Shown piece after piece: positions 28,159 through 36,326 of a stretch of DNA of 64,000 nt (its first letter is position 1; each line of letters starts with the position of its first letter). The stretch comes from Microbacterium sp. W4I20 (lineage in GTDB: Bacteria; Actinomycetota; Actinomycetes; Actinomycetales; Microbacteriaceae). The position numbers were made by a program, and so were the translations under genes. The notes beneath the pieces are model-generated. The model searched no databases and was not told the origin of the DNA. It saw nothing but the letters and a program-made list of their open reading frames with translations. The stretch is taken from NCBI RefSeq assembly GCF_030816505.1, contig NZ_JAUSYB010000001.1, positions 1,178,001-1,242,000 on the forward strand, read 5' to 3'.

Positions 28159-30282
28159 TCAACCGCGCAGGGCTAACGCGAGCGGGAGCACCTCGGTCGC
28201 ACCCGCTTGGCGCAGCGCACGGGCGGCGACGGTCATGGTCCACCGGCTGTCGACCAGGTCGTCGACGAGCAGCACTGGGCCCGCGGGCACATCGAGGTGC
28301 TGGGCGCCGAACCGATCCCAGAGCCCCGCGAGCCGGAAGACGCTGTTGCCACCCGACTGCCCGGTCGGCCCACCGCTCACCGGCTCGAGTGCACCGAGGT
28401 ACGGCAGCCGCCCGACTTCGGCAAGACCGCGGGCGAGGGAGTCGACCAGCAGCGGACGCGACCGTGACGGCAGCGCTACGATCGCCACGGGCCGCTCGGT
28501 CCACCCCCACCCGGCGAGCACCCGGACGCACGCCTGGAGCAGCTGCGGCGTCACCGCGGCATCCGTCGCACCCGCCGCGAACATCTCCCGCAGCGTGTTC
28601 CCCCATCCGAGATCCGTGAGGCGCGCGAGCGCCCGGCCCTCCCCCGCCTGTTCCTCGGCGGCGATGCGCCCCTTGACCGGCACGCCGAGCCGATCGGCGC
28701 CGGTGGGCCAGGCACGGCGCGGTTCGATCGGGACGCCCACCCGATCGAGCGACTCCGCCGCCTGACTGCTCGCCCCCACCCCGATCTCCTGCGGGAACCA
28801 GACGCCAGCGCAGTTGTCGCAGCGCCCGCAGGGCGCAGCCGTGGCATCATCGAGCGAGCGCTGCAGGAACTCCATGCGGCATCCGTCGGTCTGCTCGTAC
28901 TCGATCATGTGCTGCTGCTCGGCGAGCCGCTCGGCCGCGATGCGCTCGTAGCGCTCGGCGTCATAGCTCCACGGCGCACCCGTCGCGACCCAGCCGCCCT
29001 GCACCCGCCGCACCGCCCCATCGACGTCGAGCACCTTCAGCAGCAATTCGAGCGGCGTGCGACGGATGTCGACCATCGCCTCGAGCGCCGGCGTCGAGAT
29101 CGGCGCATCGCCGAGAGCGCCGATCACCCGCTCGGCGCGCTCGCGGTCGGGCATCGACGCGGTGGCGAAGTAGTGCCAGATGTCGCGGTCCTCGACGCCC
29201 GGCAGCAGCAGCACATCGGCGCTCTCGCTGGCGCGCCCGGCACGACCGACCTGTTGGTAGTACGCCACCGGCGAGGAAGGGGCGCCGAGATGCAGCACGA
29301 ACCCCAGGTCGGGCTTGTCGAACCCCATGCCCAGCGCGCTGGTCGCGACGAGGGCTTTGACCTCGTTGCGCTTGAGCATCCCCTCGGACTCCTCGCGCTC
29401 CTCGGTGTCGGTCTGGCCGGTGTACGCCCGCACATCGTGGCCGTGGTCGCGCAGCAGCCGAGCGGTGTCGACGGCGGCGGCGACCGTCAATGTGTAGATG
29501 ATGCCGGAGCCGGGAAGATCATCGAGATGGCTGAGCAGCCAGGCCAGGCGGCTCGCCGAATCGCGCAGCCTCAGCACCCCGAGGCGCAGCGAGGTGCGGG
29601 CGAGCGGCCCGCGGATCGTGAGCACCGGCGCGGCACCGTCCCCCGTTCCCTCGGTCAGGCTGCCGAGCTGCTCCGCGACGTCGGCGACGACCCGGCTGTT
29701 GGCGGTCGCGGTGGTCGCGAGCACGGGCACGTCGGCCGGCATCTGCGCGATGAGGTCGCGCAGCCGCCGGTAGTCGGGACGGAAGTCGTGCCCCCAGTCG
29801 CTGATGCAGTGCGCCTCGTCGACCACCAGCATCCCGATCCGCCGGACGAGCGCCGGAAGCTGCTGCTCGCGGAACGCCGGATTGTTGAGCCGCTCCGGCG
29901 AGACGAGCAGCACGTCGACCTCATCGCGATCGAGCTGCGCGAGCACGTCGGACCACTCGTGGGCGTTGGTCGAGTTGATCGCGACCGCGCGCACCCCGGC
30001 GCGCTCGGCGGCGGCGATCTGGTCGCGCATGAGCGCCAGCAACGGTGACACGAGCACGGTGGGGCCGGCTCCCTGCCGCCGCAGCAACAGGGTCGCGACG
30101 AAGTAGACGGCGGACTTGCCCCAGCCCGTACGCTGCACCACGAGCGCGCGACGGCGCCCTTCGACTAGCGCCTCGATCGCCTCGTACTGTCCGTCGTGGA
30201 AGTCGGCGTCGGGGCGGCCGACGAGCTCGCGGAGTGCGGCGAGCGCGGCCTCGCGGGTGTCGGCGGGAGCTGCGGTGGTCAT
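28159..30282 (-). CDS. RecQ-type helicase fused to a phosphoribosyltransferase-like domain
   Basis: A 707-residue superfamily 2 DNA helicase: RTGWGKSAVYF (motif I), VVDEAHCISDWGHDFRPDYR (motif II and RecQ aromatic loop), ATTATA (motif III), and YYQQVGRAGRA (motif VI). A zinc-binding block follows (CRMEFLQRS, CGRCDNC). The C-terminal 170 residues end in VLLVDDLVDSRWTMT, the PRPP loop of phosphoribosyltransferases. The open frame upstream (to 31827) is antisense to other genes and was rejected; the ATG at 30282 has a GTGGGGG run before it. The joint role of the two domains is unclear; salvage of damaged nucleotides or regulation by PRPP is speculation. Confidence 0.87.
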   Translation of the reverse strand: MTTAAPADTREAALAALRELVGRPDADFHDGQYEAIEALVEGRRRALVVQRTGWGKSAVYFVATLLLRRQGAGPTVLVSPLLALMRDQIAAAERAGVRAVAINSTNAHEWSDVLAQLDRDEVDVLLVSPERLNNPAFREQQLPALVRRIGMLVVDEAHCISDWGHDFRPDYRRLRDLIAQMPADVPVLATTATANSRVVADVAEQLGSLTEGTGDGAAPVLTIRGPLARTSLRLGVLRLRDSASRLAWLLSHLDDLPGSGIIYTLTVAAAVDTARLLRDHGHDVRAYTGQTDTEEREESEGMLKRNEVKALVATSALGMGFDKPDLGFVLHLGAPSSPVAYYQQVGRAGRASESADVLLLPGVEDRDIWHYFATASMPDRERAERVIGALGDAPISTPALEAMVDIRRTPLELLLKVLDVDGAVRRVQGGWVATGAPWSYDAERYERIAAERLAEQQHMIEYEQTDGCRMEFLQRSLDDATAAPCGRCDNCAGVWFPQEIGVGASSQAAESLDRVGVPIEPRRAWPTGADRLGVPVKGRIAAEEQAGEGRALARLTDLGWGNTLREMFAAGATDAAVTPQLLQACVRVLAGWGWTERPVAIVALPSRSRPLLVDSLARGLAEVGRLPYLGALEPVSGGPTGQSGGNSVFRLAGLWDRFGAQHLDVPAGPVLLVDDLVDSRWTMTVAARALRQAGATEVLPLALALRG

Positions 30283-30363
30283 GCCCCCACTCTGCCTCAC
30301 GCCACCGACACGTCGTCCGGCCCATCCACAGGTTCGACGACCCGCGACGGTCGGAGCGTCGTC

Positions 30364-30369
30364 TAGCGT
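30364..30369 (+). promoter_or_regulatory. Leaderless -10 element TAGCGT
   Basis: TAGCGT ends six bases before the ATG at 30376. Confidence 0.6.
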
Positions 30370-30375
30370 GAAGGG

Positions 30376-30795
30376 ATGATCACCCGTGAACTCGCCGTCG
30401 AGCTGCGCGAAGCCGGCCTCGGCTGGCACCCCGCCGAGGGCGACCGCTTCCAGCTCGACCTGCCGAACGAGGTGGAGCTCGAAGCCGAGGCCGACGTCTT
30501 CACGGTCAGCGAGATGACGATCGAGGCCCGCCAGACGCCGAGCGGCACCGACCTGGCGTTCAACGGCACCACCGAGTGGGCGCTCGATGCGGTCACCCTC
30601 GCCGACGCGGTGTGGCTGCCGCGCGAGGATCAGCTCCGCGACCTGCTGCGCGGCACCTTCCGCTCCCTCGTGAGACTCGAGGACACCTTCCGCGTGGAGA
30701 TCGAGATCGCCGAGGAGACACTGGCGTACGAGCATCCGGATCCCGCCGAGGCCTACGGTCGCGCGCTGCTGGAACTGATCTCCCGCTCGAACTGA
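30376..30795 (+). CDS. Small acidic protein, conserved in actinobacteria, unknown function
   Basis: A 139-residue acidic cytosolic protein without signal or membrane segment. It has a repeated short beta pattern and the block FNGTTEWALDAVTLADAVWLPR, which I associate with a widespread actinobacterial family often mislabelled as pilus assembly protein CpaE. Nothing in the sequence supports a pilus role: there is no P-loop and no receiver domain. It is probably leaderless and lies between the divergent helicase and paaA. Confidence 0.7.
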   Translation: MITRELAVELREAGLGWHPAEGDRFQLDLPNEVELEAEADVFTVSEMTIEARQTPSGTDLAFNGTTEWALDAVTLADAVWLPREDQLRDLLRGTFRSLVRLEDTFRVEIEIAEETLAYEHPDPAEAYGRALLELISRSN

Positions 30796-30830
30796 CCCCC
30801 GTCTTGAGGAACCCCGTCGTTCTGTGTCAG

Positions 30831-30852
30831 AATAACCTAACGATCGGTCAGT
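30831..30852. promoter_or_regulatory. PaaR-like TetR operator upstream of paaA
   Basis: The 22-base site follows the spacing ACT-N-ACCG-NN-CG-NN-CGGT-N-AGT that I recall for PaaR of Corynebacterium glutamicum, with two mismatches in the left half (AAT and ACCT) and a perfect right half (CGGTCAGT). It lies 25 bases before the paaA start, a repressor position. A TTGAGG (30804-30809) may be the -35 element. Confidence 0.6.
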
Positions 30853-30876
30853 AAAGATGCTGAATGAGGAGCGACG

Positions 30877-31854
30877 ATGACCAGCCCCGCAGACCTCTCC
30901 CTCGTCCCGAGCGAGATCTCGGACGAGGAGCGCGTGTTCGACGAGCTCATCGCGAACGAGCAGCGCATCGAACCCCGCGACTGGATGCCGGAGGCGTATC
31001 GCAAGACGCTGATCCGGCAGATCTCCCAGCACGCGCACTCCGAGATCATCGGGATGCAGCCCGAGGGCAACTGGATCACCCGCGCACCGAGCCTCAAGCG
31101 CAAGGCGATCCTGATGGCGAAGGTGCAGGACGAGGCAGGACACGGGCTGTACCTGTACTCCGCTGCCCAGACCCTCGGCATCACCCGCGACGAGATGATG
31201 GATCAGCTCATCAGCGGCAAGGCCAAGTACTCCTCGATCTTCAATTACCCCACCCCGACCTGGGCCGACATGGGCGCGATCGGCTGGCTCGTCGACGGTG
31301 CCGCGATCGTGAACCAGGTGCCGCTGTGCCGCGCATCGTACGGTCCGTACGGCCGCGCCATGGTGCGCGTGTGCAAGGAGGAGTCCTTTCACCAGCGCCA
31401 GGGTTTCGAGATCCTGCTCTCGCTGATGCAGGGTTCCGAAGAACAGCGCCAGATGGCGCAGGATGCCGTGAACCGCTGGTACTGGCCGAGCCTGGCGATG
31501 TTCGGCCCGCCCGACGAGCAGTCGCCGAACTCCGCGCAGTCGATGAAGTGGAAGATCAAGCGCTTCTCGAACGACGACCTGCGCCAGCGTTTCGTCGGGA
31601 TGCTGGTGCCGCAGGCCGAGATCCTCGGCGTCACACTCCCCGATCCCGATCTGCACTTCGACGAGGAGACCGGTCAATACGCCATCGGCGAGATCGACTG
31701 GGACGAGTTCTTCGAGGTGCTGCGCGGCAACGGTCCGTGCAACGCCGAGCGTCTCGAGCGCCGGCGCACCGCGCACGACGACGGCGCCTGGGTGCGTGAG
31801 GCCGCGGCGGAGTATGCCCGTAAGCAAGCCCTCAAGACGAAGGCGGTCGCGTGA
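30877..31854 (+). CDS. paaA: Phenylacetyl-CoA 1,2-epoxidase, catalytic subunit A
   Basis: A 325-residue ferritin-fold diiron subunit that, with PaaC, PaaB, PaaD and PaaE, epoxidises phenylacetyl-CoA. Iron-ligand segments [14 protein letters not shown] and [13 protein letters not shown] are present, along with the family motifs [17 protein letters not shown] and [10 protein letters not shown]. The length matches other PaaA proteins. GAGGAG lies seven bases before the ATG. It is first gene of the operon, just downstream of the TetR-type operator, and its stop overlaps paaB. Confidence 0.97.
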   Translation: MTSPADLSLVPSEISDEERVFDELIANEQRIEPRDWMPEAYRKTLIRQISQHAHSEIIGMQPEGNWITRAPSLKRKAILMAKVQDEAGHGLYLYSAAQTLGITRDEMMDQLISGKAKYSSIFNYPTPTWADMGAIGWLVDGAAIVNQVPLCRASYGPYGRAMVRVCKEESFHQRQGFEILLSLMQGSEEQRQMAQDAVNRWYWPSLAMFGPPDEQSPNSAQSMKWKIKRFSNDDLRQRFVGMLVPQAEILGVTLPDPDLHFDEETGQYAIGEIDWDEFFEVLRGNGPCNAERLERRRTAHDDGAWVREAAAEYARKQALKTKAVA

Positions 31855-32159
31855 TGGCCTCGCCCGGCGCTGACGAGCGTGAACCGTGGCCCCTGTGGGA
31901 GGTCTTCGTCCGCGCGAACCGTGGACTGAGCCACGTGCACGTGGGCTCGCTACACGCCCCGGACGCCGAGATGGCGATCCGCAACGCCCGCGACCTGTAC
32001 ACGCGGCGCGGCGAGGGCGTGTCGATCTGGGCGGTGCCGGCCGACGCGATCACCACGAGCGACCCCGACGCGAAGGGCGCCTACTTCGAGAGCCCCGCGG
32101 GCAAGAACTACCGGCACGCCGTCTACTACACGGCGTCCGAGGGGGTGCCGCACCTGTGA
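31851..32159 (+). CDS. paaB: Phenylacetyl-CoA epoxidase subunit B
   Basis: A 102-residue structural subunit that bridges PaaAC heterodimers. The signature [21 protein letters not shown] is near-invariant in the family, followed by [20 protein letters not shown]. The start could be the GTG at 31851 (four-base overlap with paaA) or the ATG at 31854 (one-base overlap); the difference is one residue. The stop TGA abuts the dispersed repeat R1b, which begins the next gene. Confidence 0.95.
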   Translation: MMASPGADEREPWPLWEVFVRANRGLSHVHVGSLHAPDAEMAIRNARDLYTRRGEGVSIWAVPADAITTSDPDAKGAYFESPAGKNYRHAVYYTASEGVPHL

Positions 32160-33007
32160 CCCTTCGACAAGCTCAGGGACCCACCGAGGATGCCGACGTA
32201 CATGGCGACGTCTCCGTCGACGCGCTCCAGCTCAGCGCCGAGCTCTCGGGCACGGGCGCCACGGCCGATTCGGCTGACATCGCCGAATACGCGCTCCGCC
32301 TCGGCGACGATGCACTGATCCTGTCGCAGCAGCTCGGTGAATGGATCTCCCGCGCACCCGAGCTCGAAGAGGACGTCGCTCTCGGCAACATTGCGCTCGA
32401 CCTGCTCGGACACGCCCGCTCGTTCCTCCACTACGCCGGTTCCTACGACGGCCGCAGCGAAGACGATCTGGCGTTCTTCCGCGACGAGCCGGAGTTCCGG
32501 TGCGCCTGGATCGTGCAGCAGCCCAACGGCGACTTCGCTCAGACCATCGCCCGGCAGTTCGTCGTGTCGACGTACATGTTCGAGCTCTATTCGGCGCTTC
32601 GGGCGAGCAGCGATGAGACGTTCGCGGCCATCGCGGAGAAGTCCCTCAAGGAGGTCGACTATCACCGGGATCACGCCGTGCAGTGGATGCTGCGCCTTGC
32701 CGGAGGCACCGAGGAATCGCGATCGCGCATCACCCGCGCCGTCGGCGACGTCTGGCCCTACGTCGATGAGCTGTTCCGGGACGACGACCTGATCGAACGG
32801 CTCGGAGCCGCGGCGGCTCGTCTCTCGACACTTCGCGCGGGGTTCGACGCCGTCGTCGACACGGTGTTCGGCGAGGCCGACCTGTCGGTTCCGGCCGTGG
32901 CCGCCTCGTCAGCCGGCGGGCGTCGCGGCGCGCACGCCACTCCCCTCGGCCATATCCTCGCCGAGATGCAGGTGCTCGCGCGCCGGCATCCGGGGGCATC
33001 ATGGTGA
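32156..33007 (+). CDS. paaC: Phenylacetyl-CoA epoxidase subunit C, with repeat-derived N-terminus
   Basis: A 283-residue ferritin-fold partner of PaaA (core from about residue 40: AEYALRLGDDALILSQQLGEWISRAPELEED). E. coli PaaC starts only a few residues before this core. Here about 38 residues precede it, beginning VTLRQAQGP, which is the translated repeat R1b. No other in-frame ATG, GTG or TTG exists between the GTG at 32156 and the core, so the repeat must be part of the protein. The start overlaps the paaB stop by four bases. Confidence 0.94.
   Translation: MTLRQAQGPTEDADVHGDVSVDALQLSAELSGTGATADSADIAEYALRLGDDALILSQQLGEWISRAPELEEDVALGNIALDLLGHARSFLHYAGSYDGRSEDDLAFFRDEPEFRCAWIVQQPNGDFAQTIARQFVVSTYMFELYSALRASSDETFAAIAEKSLKEVDYHRDHAVQWMLRLAGGTEESRSRITRAVGDVWPYVDELFRDDDLIERLGAAAARLSTLRAGFDAVVDTVFGEADLSVPAVAASSAGGRRGAHATPLGHILAEMQVLARRHPGASW
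32160..32181 (+). repeat. 22-bp short repeat R1b at the start of paaC
   Basis: The unit CTTCGACAAGCTCAGGGA with CC flanks begins immediately after the paaB TGA and encodes LRQAQGP of PaaC. Confidence 0.85.
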
Positions 33008-33534
33008 CCCTTCGTCAGGCTCAGGGACCGGAAGGGACTCAGGCTCAGGGACCGGTTCGATCGCGCGCCTGGCGGATCGCGGCCTCCGTGCCCGATCCCG
33101 AGGTGCCGGTGCTCACGATCGAAGACCTCGGGGTGCTCCGTGCCGTCGAGGCCGACGGCGACCGTGTGCGCGTCGACATCACGCCCACCTACAGCGGATG
33201 CCCCGCGATGGACACGATCCGCGACGACGTGATCATGTCGTTGACGGCGGCGGGCTTCGCCGATGTCGAGGTTCGTCTCGTCCTCTCCCCCGCCTGGACG
33301 ACGGACTGGATGTCGGATGCCGGCAAGCAGAAGCTGACCGAGTACGGCATCGCCCCGCCCTCCGGGCGCGCGGCCGTCTCGTCCGGGCCCATCCGCTTGG
33401 CGATCAGCGTGCGCTGCCCGCGGTGCGGCTCGCTCGACACTCGCGAGACCTCTCGATTCGGCTCGACCTCGTGCAAGTCGCTCTTCGAATGCCGCGCATG
33501 CCTCGAACCCTTCGACCACTTCAAGGTGCACTGA
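33001..33534 (+). CDS. paaD: Epoxidase maturation protein PaaD, with repeat-derived N-terminus
   Basis: A 177-residue protein: a DUF59/MIP18 iron-sulfur assembly domain (about residues 25-100, with TPTYSGCPAMDTI) and a C-terminal zinc ribbon (CPRCGS and CRAC). It is required to mature the epoxidase, presumably by metal-centre delivery. The first 20 residues, [20 protein letters not shown], come from repeat R1c and a second partial copy. The ATG at 33001 overlaps paaC by seven bases; the GTG at 33004 is an alternative. Confidence 0.93.
   Translation: MVTLRQAQGPEGTQAQGPVRSRAWRIAASVPDPEVPVLTIEDLGVLRAVEADGDRVRVDITPTYSGCPAMDTIRDDVIMSLTAAGFADVEVRLVLSPAWTTDWMSDAGKQKLTEYGIAPPSGRAAVSSGPIRLAISVRCPRCGSLDTRETSRFGSTSCKSLFECRACLEPFDHFKVH
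33008..33053 (+). repeat. Short repeat R1c, one full plus one partial copy, at the start of paaD
   Basis: A full unit (33008-33029) begins immediately after the paaC TGA. A partial second copy with ACTCAGGCTCAGGGACC follows at 33037-33053. Both are translated as QAQGP. Confidence 0.85.
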
Positions 33535-34700
33535 TGTCGCTGTTCACATCTCCCCGGGTCGCAGCCGCGGCATCCGTCCCTCCGCGTCGCGCCGTCGGTG
33601 AGCGCAAGCGGGCGCGTTTCCACACGCTCGCGGTGGAGGACGTGCGTCCGCTCACCGACGATGCGGTCGAGGTGACCTTCACGGTGCCTGCGGAGCTCGC
33701 CGACGAATACGACCACCTGCCGGGGCAGTACGTCGCTCTGCGAACAACTCTCGACGGCACCGAGGTGCGCCGGTCGTATTCGCTGTGCCGCGCTCCCGAG
33801 CACCGCACCGACGGACAGCCCACACGCCTGAGCGTCGCGGTCAAGCGCGACGAGGGCGGCCTGTTCTCCACGTGGGCGCAGACCGGCCTGCACCCGGGCT
33901 TCGAGATCGACGTGATGAGTCCGCAGGGGACGTTCACCTCGGGACTCGACGACCTCGATCACGCGCACGTGGTCGGCATCGCCGCGGGCTCCGGCATCAC
34001 ACCGCTGATGGCTCTCGCGCACACGGTGCTCACCCGCTCGACGACCTCGCGATTCACCCTGCTGTACACGAACCGCTCGACGCTTGACGTGATGTTCCTC
34101 GAGGACCTTGCCGACCTCAAGGACCGCTTCCCGACGCGCGTGACGCTCCACCACGTGCTCTCGCGCGAGCAGCGCACGGCGCCGGTGCTGTCCGGGCGGA
34201 TCGATGAGGACAAGCTCCGGACGATCTTCGGCACGCTCATCGACCCGGCAGACGTGGACGAGTGGTTCCTGTGCGGACCGCTCGCGCTCGTCGACCTGTG
34301 CCGCGAGGTGCTCGCCGACGTCGGTGTCGCGCGTGAGCACATCCGCTTCGAACTGTTCACGACGGGTGACGAGCCGCTGCGTACCGCTCGACCGGTCGCT
34401 GTGCGCGCCGGTTCGAAGACGTTCCGCATCGAGGTGAACCTCGACGGTGTCTCGTCCACGGTGGAGAGTCCGGTCGACGCGCACGAGTCGGTGCTGAACG
34501 CGGCGCTGCGGGTGCGGCCTGATGCGCCCTTCGCCTGCGCCGGCGGCGTGTGCGGCACCTGCCGCGCTCGCGTGATCGAGGGCAGCGTGACGATGACCGA
34601 GAACTACGCCTTGGAGCCCGATGAGCTCGAGCGCGGCTACGTGCTCACCTGCCAGTCCCATCCCACCAGCGACCGCGTGGTCGTCGACTACGACGTGTGA
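33534..34700 (+). CDS. paaE: Phenylacetyl-CoA epoxidase reductase subunit E
   Basis: A 388-residue flavoprotein that carries electrons from NADPH to the PaaAC diiron centre. It has an FAD-binding domain (RRSYSLCRAP), a nucleotide-binding domain (GIAAGSGITPLMAL) and a C-terminal plant-type 2Fe-2S domain with CAGGVCGTCRARV and a distal Cys. The reading frame is open 112 codons upstream, but the ATG at 33534 overlaps the paaD stop by one base and gives the family length. The paaABCDE order is standard. Confidence 0.96.
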   Translation: MSLFTSPRVAAAASVPPRRAVGERKRARFHTLAVEDVRPLTDDAVEVTFTVPAELADEYDHLPGQYVALRTTLDGTEVRRSYSLCRAPEHRTDGQPTRLSVAVKRDEGGLFSTWAQTGLHPGFEIDVMSPQGTFTSGLDDLDHAHVVGIAAGSGITPLMALAHTVLTRSTTSRFTLLYTNRSTLDVMFLEDLADLKDRFPTRVTLHHVLSREQRTAPVLSGRIDEDKLRTIFGTLIDPADVDEWFLCGPLALVDLCREVLADVGVAREHIRFELFTTGDEPLRTARPVAVRAGSKTFRIEVNLDGVSSTVESPVDAHESVLNAALRVRPDAPFACAGGVCGTCRARVIEGSVTMTENYALEPDELERGYVLTCQSHPTSDRVVVDYDV

Positions 34701-34719
34701 CCGGAGCCCTGACAGGCCC

Positions 34720-34741
34720 GGTCCCTGAGCTTGACGAAGGG
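34720..34741 (-). repeat. 22-bp short repeat R1d, inverted, before paaG
   Basis: The complement of the R1 unit (CCCTGAGCTTGACGAAGG) lies in the 57-base gap between paaE and paaG, ending 16 bases before the paaG ATG. Confidence 0.85.
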
Positions 34742-34757
34742 TCCCGGAAGTAATCTC

Positions 34758-35528
34758 ATGATCGATCTCACCATCGCCGATGATGTCGCGAGCATCGTCC
34801 TGAACGCCCCGGCGAAGCTCAATTCTCTCGACGAACAGGCGCTTCGCGACCTGGGTGCCGCGTACGACGATGCCGAGGCAGCCGACGTGCGCGCCCTCGT
34901 TCTGCGCGGCGAGGGCAGGGCGTTCTGCGCCGGCCGCGACATCTCCGGCGTTGACCCGCGCGACGACGACGTGATGGGCTACCTCGGCGGACTCGTCTCG
35001 CCGCTGCTGCAACGCATGTCGCGCTTCCCCGCGCCCACGTTCGCCGTGGCGCACGGCGCGTGCCTCGGCGTCGGGCTGGGGCTGCTGATCGCCACCGATG
35101 TGGTCTACGTCGGGGAATCCGCGAAAATCGGCTCCCCGTTCGCCGCGCTCGGAGCCACGCTCGACTCCGGCGGGCACGCGCTCTTCCTCGACCGGCTCGG
35201 TGCCCACAAGACGCTCGACCTCATTTACACGGGCCGCCTGATGACCGGAGCCGAAGCCGTGGCATCCGGGCTCTTCTCGCGGGTCTTCCCTGACGACGAG
35301 GTCGTCACCGCGACGACGGATGCCGCCGCCACCGCAGCCCACGGAGCCACGGCCGCCTTCCTCGCCAGCAAGCAGCTGGTGGCGCGGATCCGCGACGAGC
35401 GCCTGACGCTGTGGGAATCCGTCGACATCGAGAACGCCGCGCAGGCCGCGCTCTGCGACACGGACGACTACCGCGAGGGCTTCGCCGCGTTCCAGCAGAA
35501 GCGGAAGCCGGAGTTCCAGGGCCGCTGA
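34758..35528 (+). CDS. paaG: 1,2-epoxyphenylacetyl-CoA isomerase (PaaG-like crotonase)
   Basis: A 256-residue crotonase-fold enzyme. The positions of both hydratase glutamates are changed (GVGLGLL and GSPFAAL), while the aspartate typical of PaaG isomerases is kept in GATLDSGG. This supports ring expansion of the epoxide to oxepin-CoA rather than hydration. It follows paaABCDE with a 57-base gap filled mostly by the inverted repeat R1d. The ATG at 34758 has GGAAG upstream; the frame extends nine codons into the repeat. A 61-bp palindrome follows the stop. Confidence 0.88.
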   Translation: MIDLTIADDVASIVLNAPAKLNSLDEQALRDLGAAYDDAEAADVRALVLRGEGRAFCAGRDISGVDPRDDDVMGYLGGLVSPLLQRMSRFPAPTFAVAHGACLGVGLGLLIATDVVYVGESAKIGSPFAALGATLDSGGHALFLDRLGAHKTLDLIYTGRLMTGAEAVASGLFSRVFPDDEVVTATTDAAATAAHGATAAFLASKQLVARIRDERLTLWESVDIENAAQAALCDTDDYREGFAAFQQKRKPEFQGR

Positions 35529-35536
35529 CGACCCCT

Positions 35537-35597
35537 GCTCCCGTGGCAGTTCGTGTGGGTTCACCGCCGGCGAAGCCGCACGAACTGCCACGGGAGC
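35537..35597. repeat. 61-bp palindromic element A2
   Basis: Perfect 19-bp arms, GCTCCCGTGGCAGTTCGTG (35537-35555) and its complement (35579-35597), with a 23-base interior. It lies between convergent genes paaG and the P-loop kinase and could terminate both. Confidence 0.92.
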
Positions 35598-35609
35598 GAT
35601 AGGTCCGGC

Positions 35610-36254
35610 TCAGGAGCGGCGGATCACGGGGCGGTCGAGGTCGCGGTAGTCGACGAGGATCGTGGCACGATCGACCGGTCGGCATTCGGCCAGGTACCGC
35701 TCCTGCCCTCCGATGTAGCGCGCATTCTCGGCGGCCAGCGGTTCGGGCGGAGACCCGTCCCGCAGTGACATGCGGCGAACGGATTCCACGAACGGGACGT
35801 CCAGGAAGACCGACATGTCCCAGACGTCGATCAGTTCCGGACGGTGCAGGAAGATGCCGTCGACGAGCAGGATGCTCCCCCGCGGAACGTCGACGCGGGG
35901 ACCGGTGAGGACTCGGTCGGAGTCGACGTCGTGGGCCGCGGGCAGGTATGTGCCGTGACCGCGGCGGAACGGATCGACGACCTCCCGGCGGAAGACGTCG
36001 TAGTCGTACGAGTCGAGCCAGAATCCTTCGGGAGAGTCTCTGCCCCGGCGATAGCGGCGGGACCGGACGTCGTGGAAGCCGTCGATCGAGACCCGCACGG
36101 CGGCCGGTATCAGGGCGGCCAGCTCGTCGGCCAGCACCGTCTTGCCGGATCCGTCGACGCCGTCGATCCCGACGATGACATTCCGGCCGTCCGGCTCGGG
36201 GGTCGGCATCGACGCCCACAGTTCGTCGAGGAACTCGGTCCGCTGCTCGGCCAT
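35610..36254 (-). CDS. Uridine kinase-like P-loop phosphotransferase
   Basis: A 214-residue P-loop kinase of the uridine kinase/phosphoribulokinase-like group. Walker A is GIDGVDGSGKT. A conserved acidic residue in SIDGFHDVRSRRYRRG and the LLVDGIFLHRPE strand are typical. Relatives are annotated as uridine kinases or nucleoside/nicotinamide riboside kinases; the substrate is uncertain. The ATG at 36254 (MAEQRTEF) was chosen; its ribosome-binding site is weak and close (GGAG), and a GTG sits directly before it. It is convergent with paaG and divergent from ligB. Confidence 0.78.
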   Translation of the reverse strand: MAEQRTEFLDELWASMPTPEPDGRNVIVGIDGVDGSGKTVLADELAALIPAAVRVSIDGFHDVRSRRYRRGRDSPEGFWLDSYDYDVFRREVVDPFRRGHGTYLPAAHDVDSDRVLTGPRVDVPRGSILLVDGIFLHRPELIDVWDMSVFLDVPFVESVRRMSLRDGSPPEPLAAENARYIGGQERYLAECRPVDRATILVDYRDLDRPVIRRS

Positions 36255-36326
36255 CACTCCGCCTCTCGTCAAGACCTCCGATCGTGCCACACCCGCCATG
36301 TCCGAGGTCGGTGCGACAATGCGAGG

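Noticed and set aside
30283..31827. Upstream extension of the helicase frame to a 1222-residue protein
   Set aside because: The added part is antisense to the small acidic protein gene and paaA, both well supported. The ATG at 30282 gives a complete helicase.
35844..36326. Upstream extension of the DNA ligase frame
   Set aside because: It overlaps the P-loop kinase on the other strand; the 507-residue form starting at 36327 equals the LigB family length.
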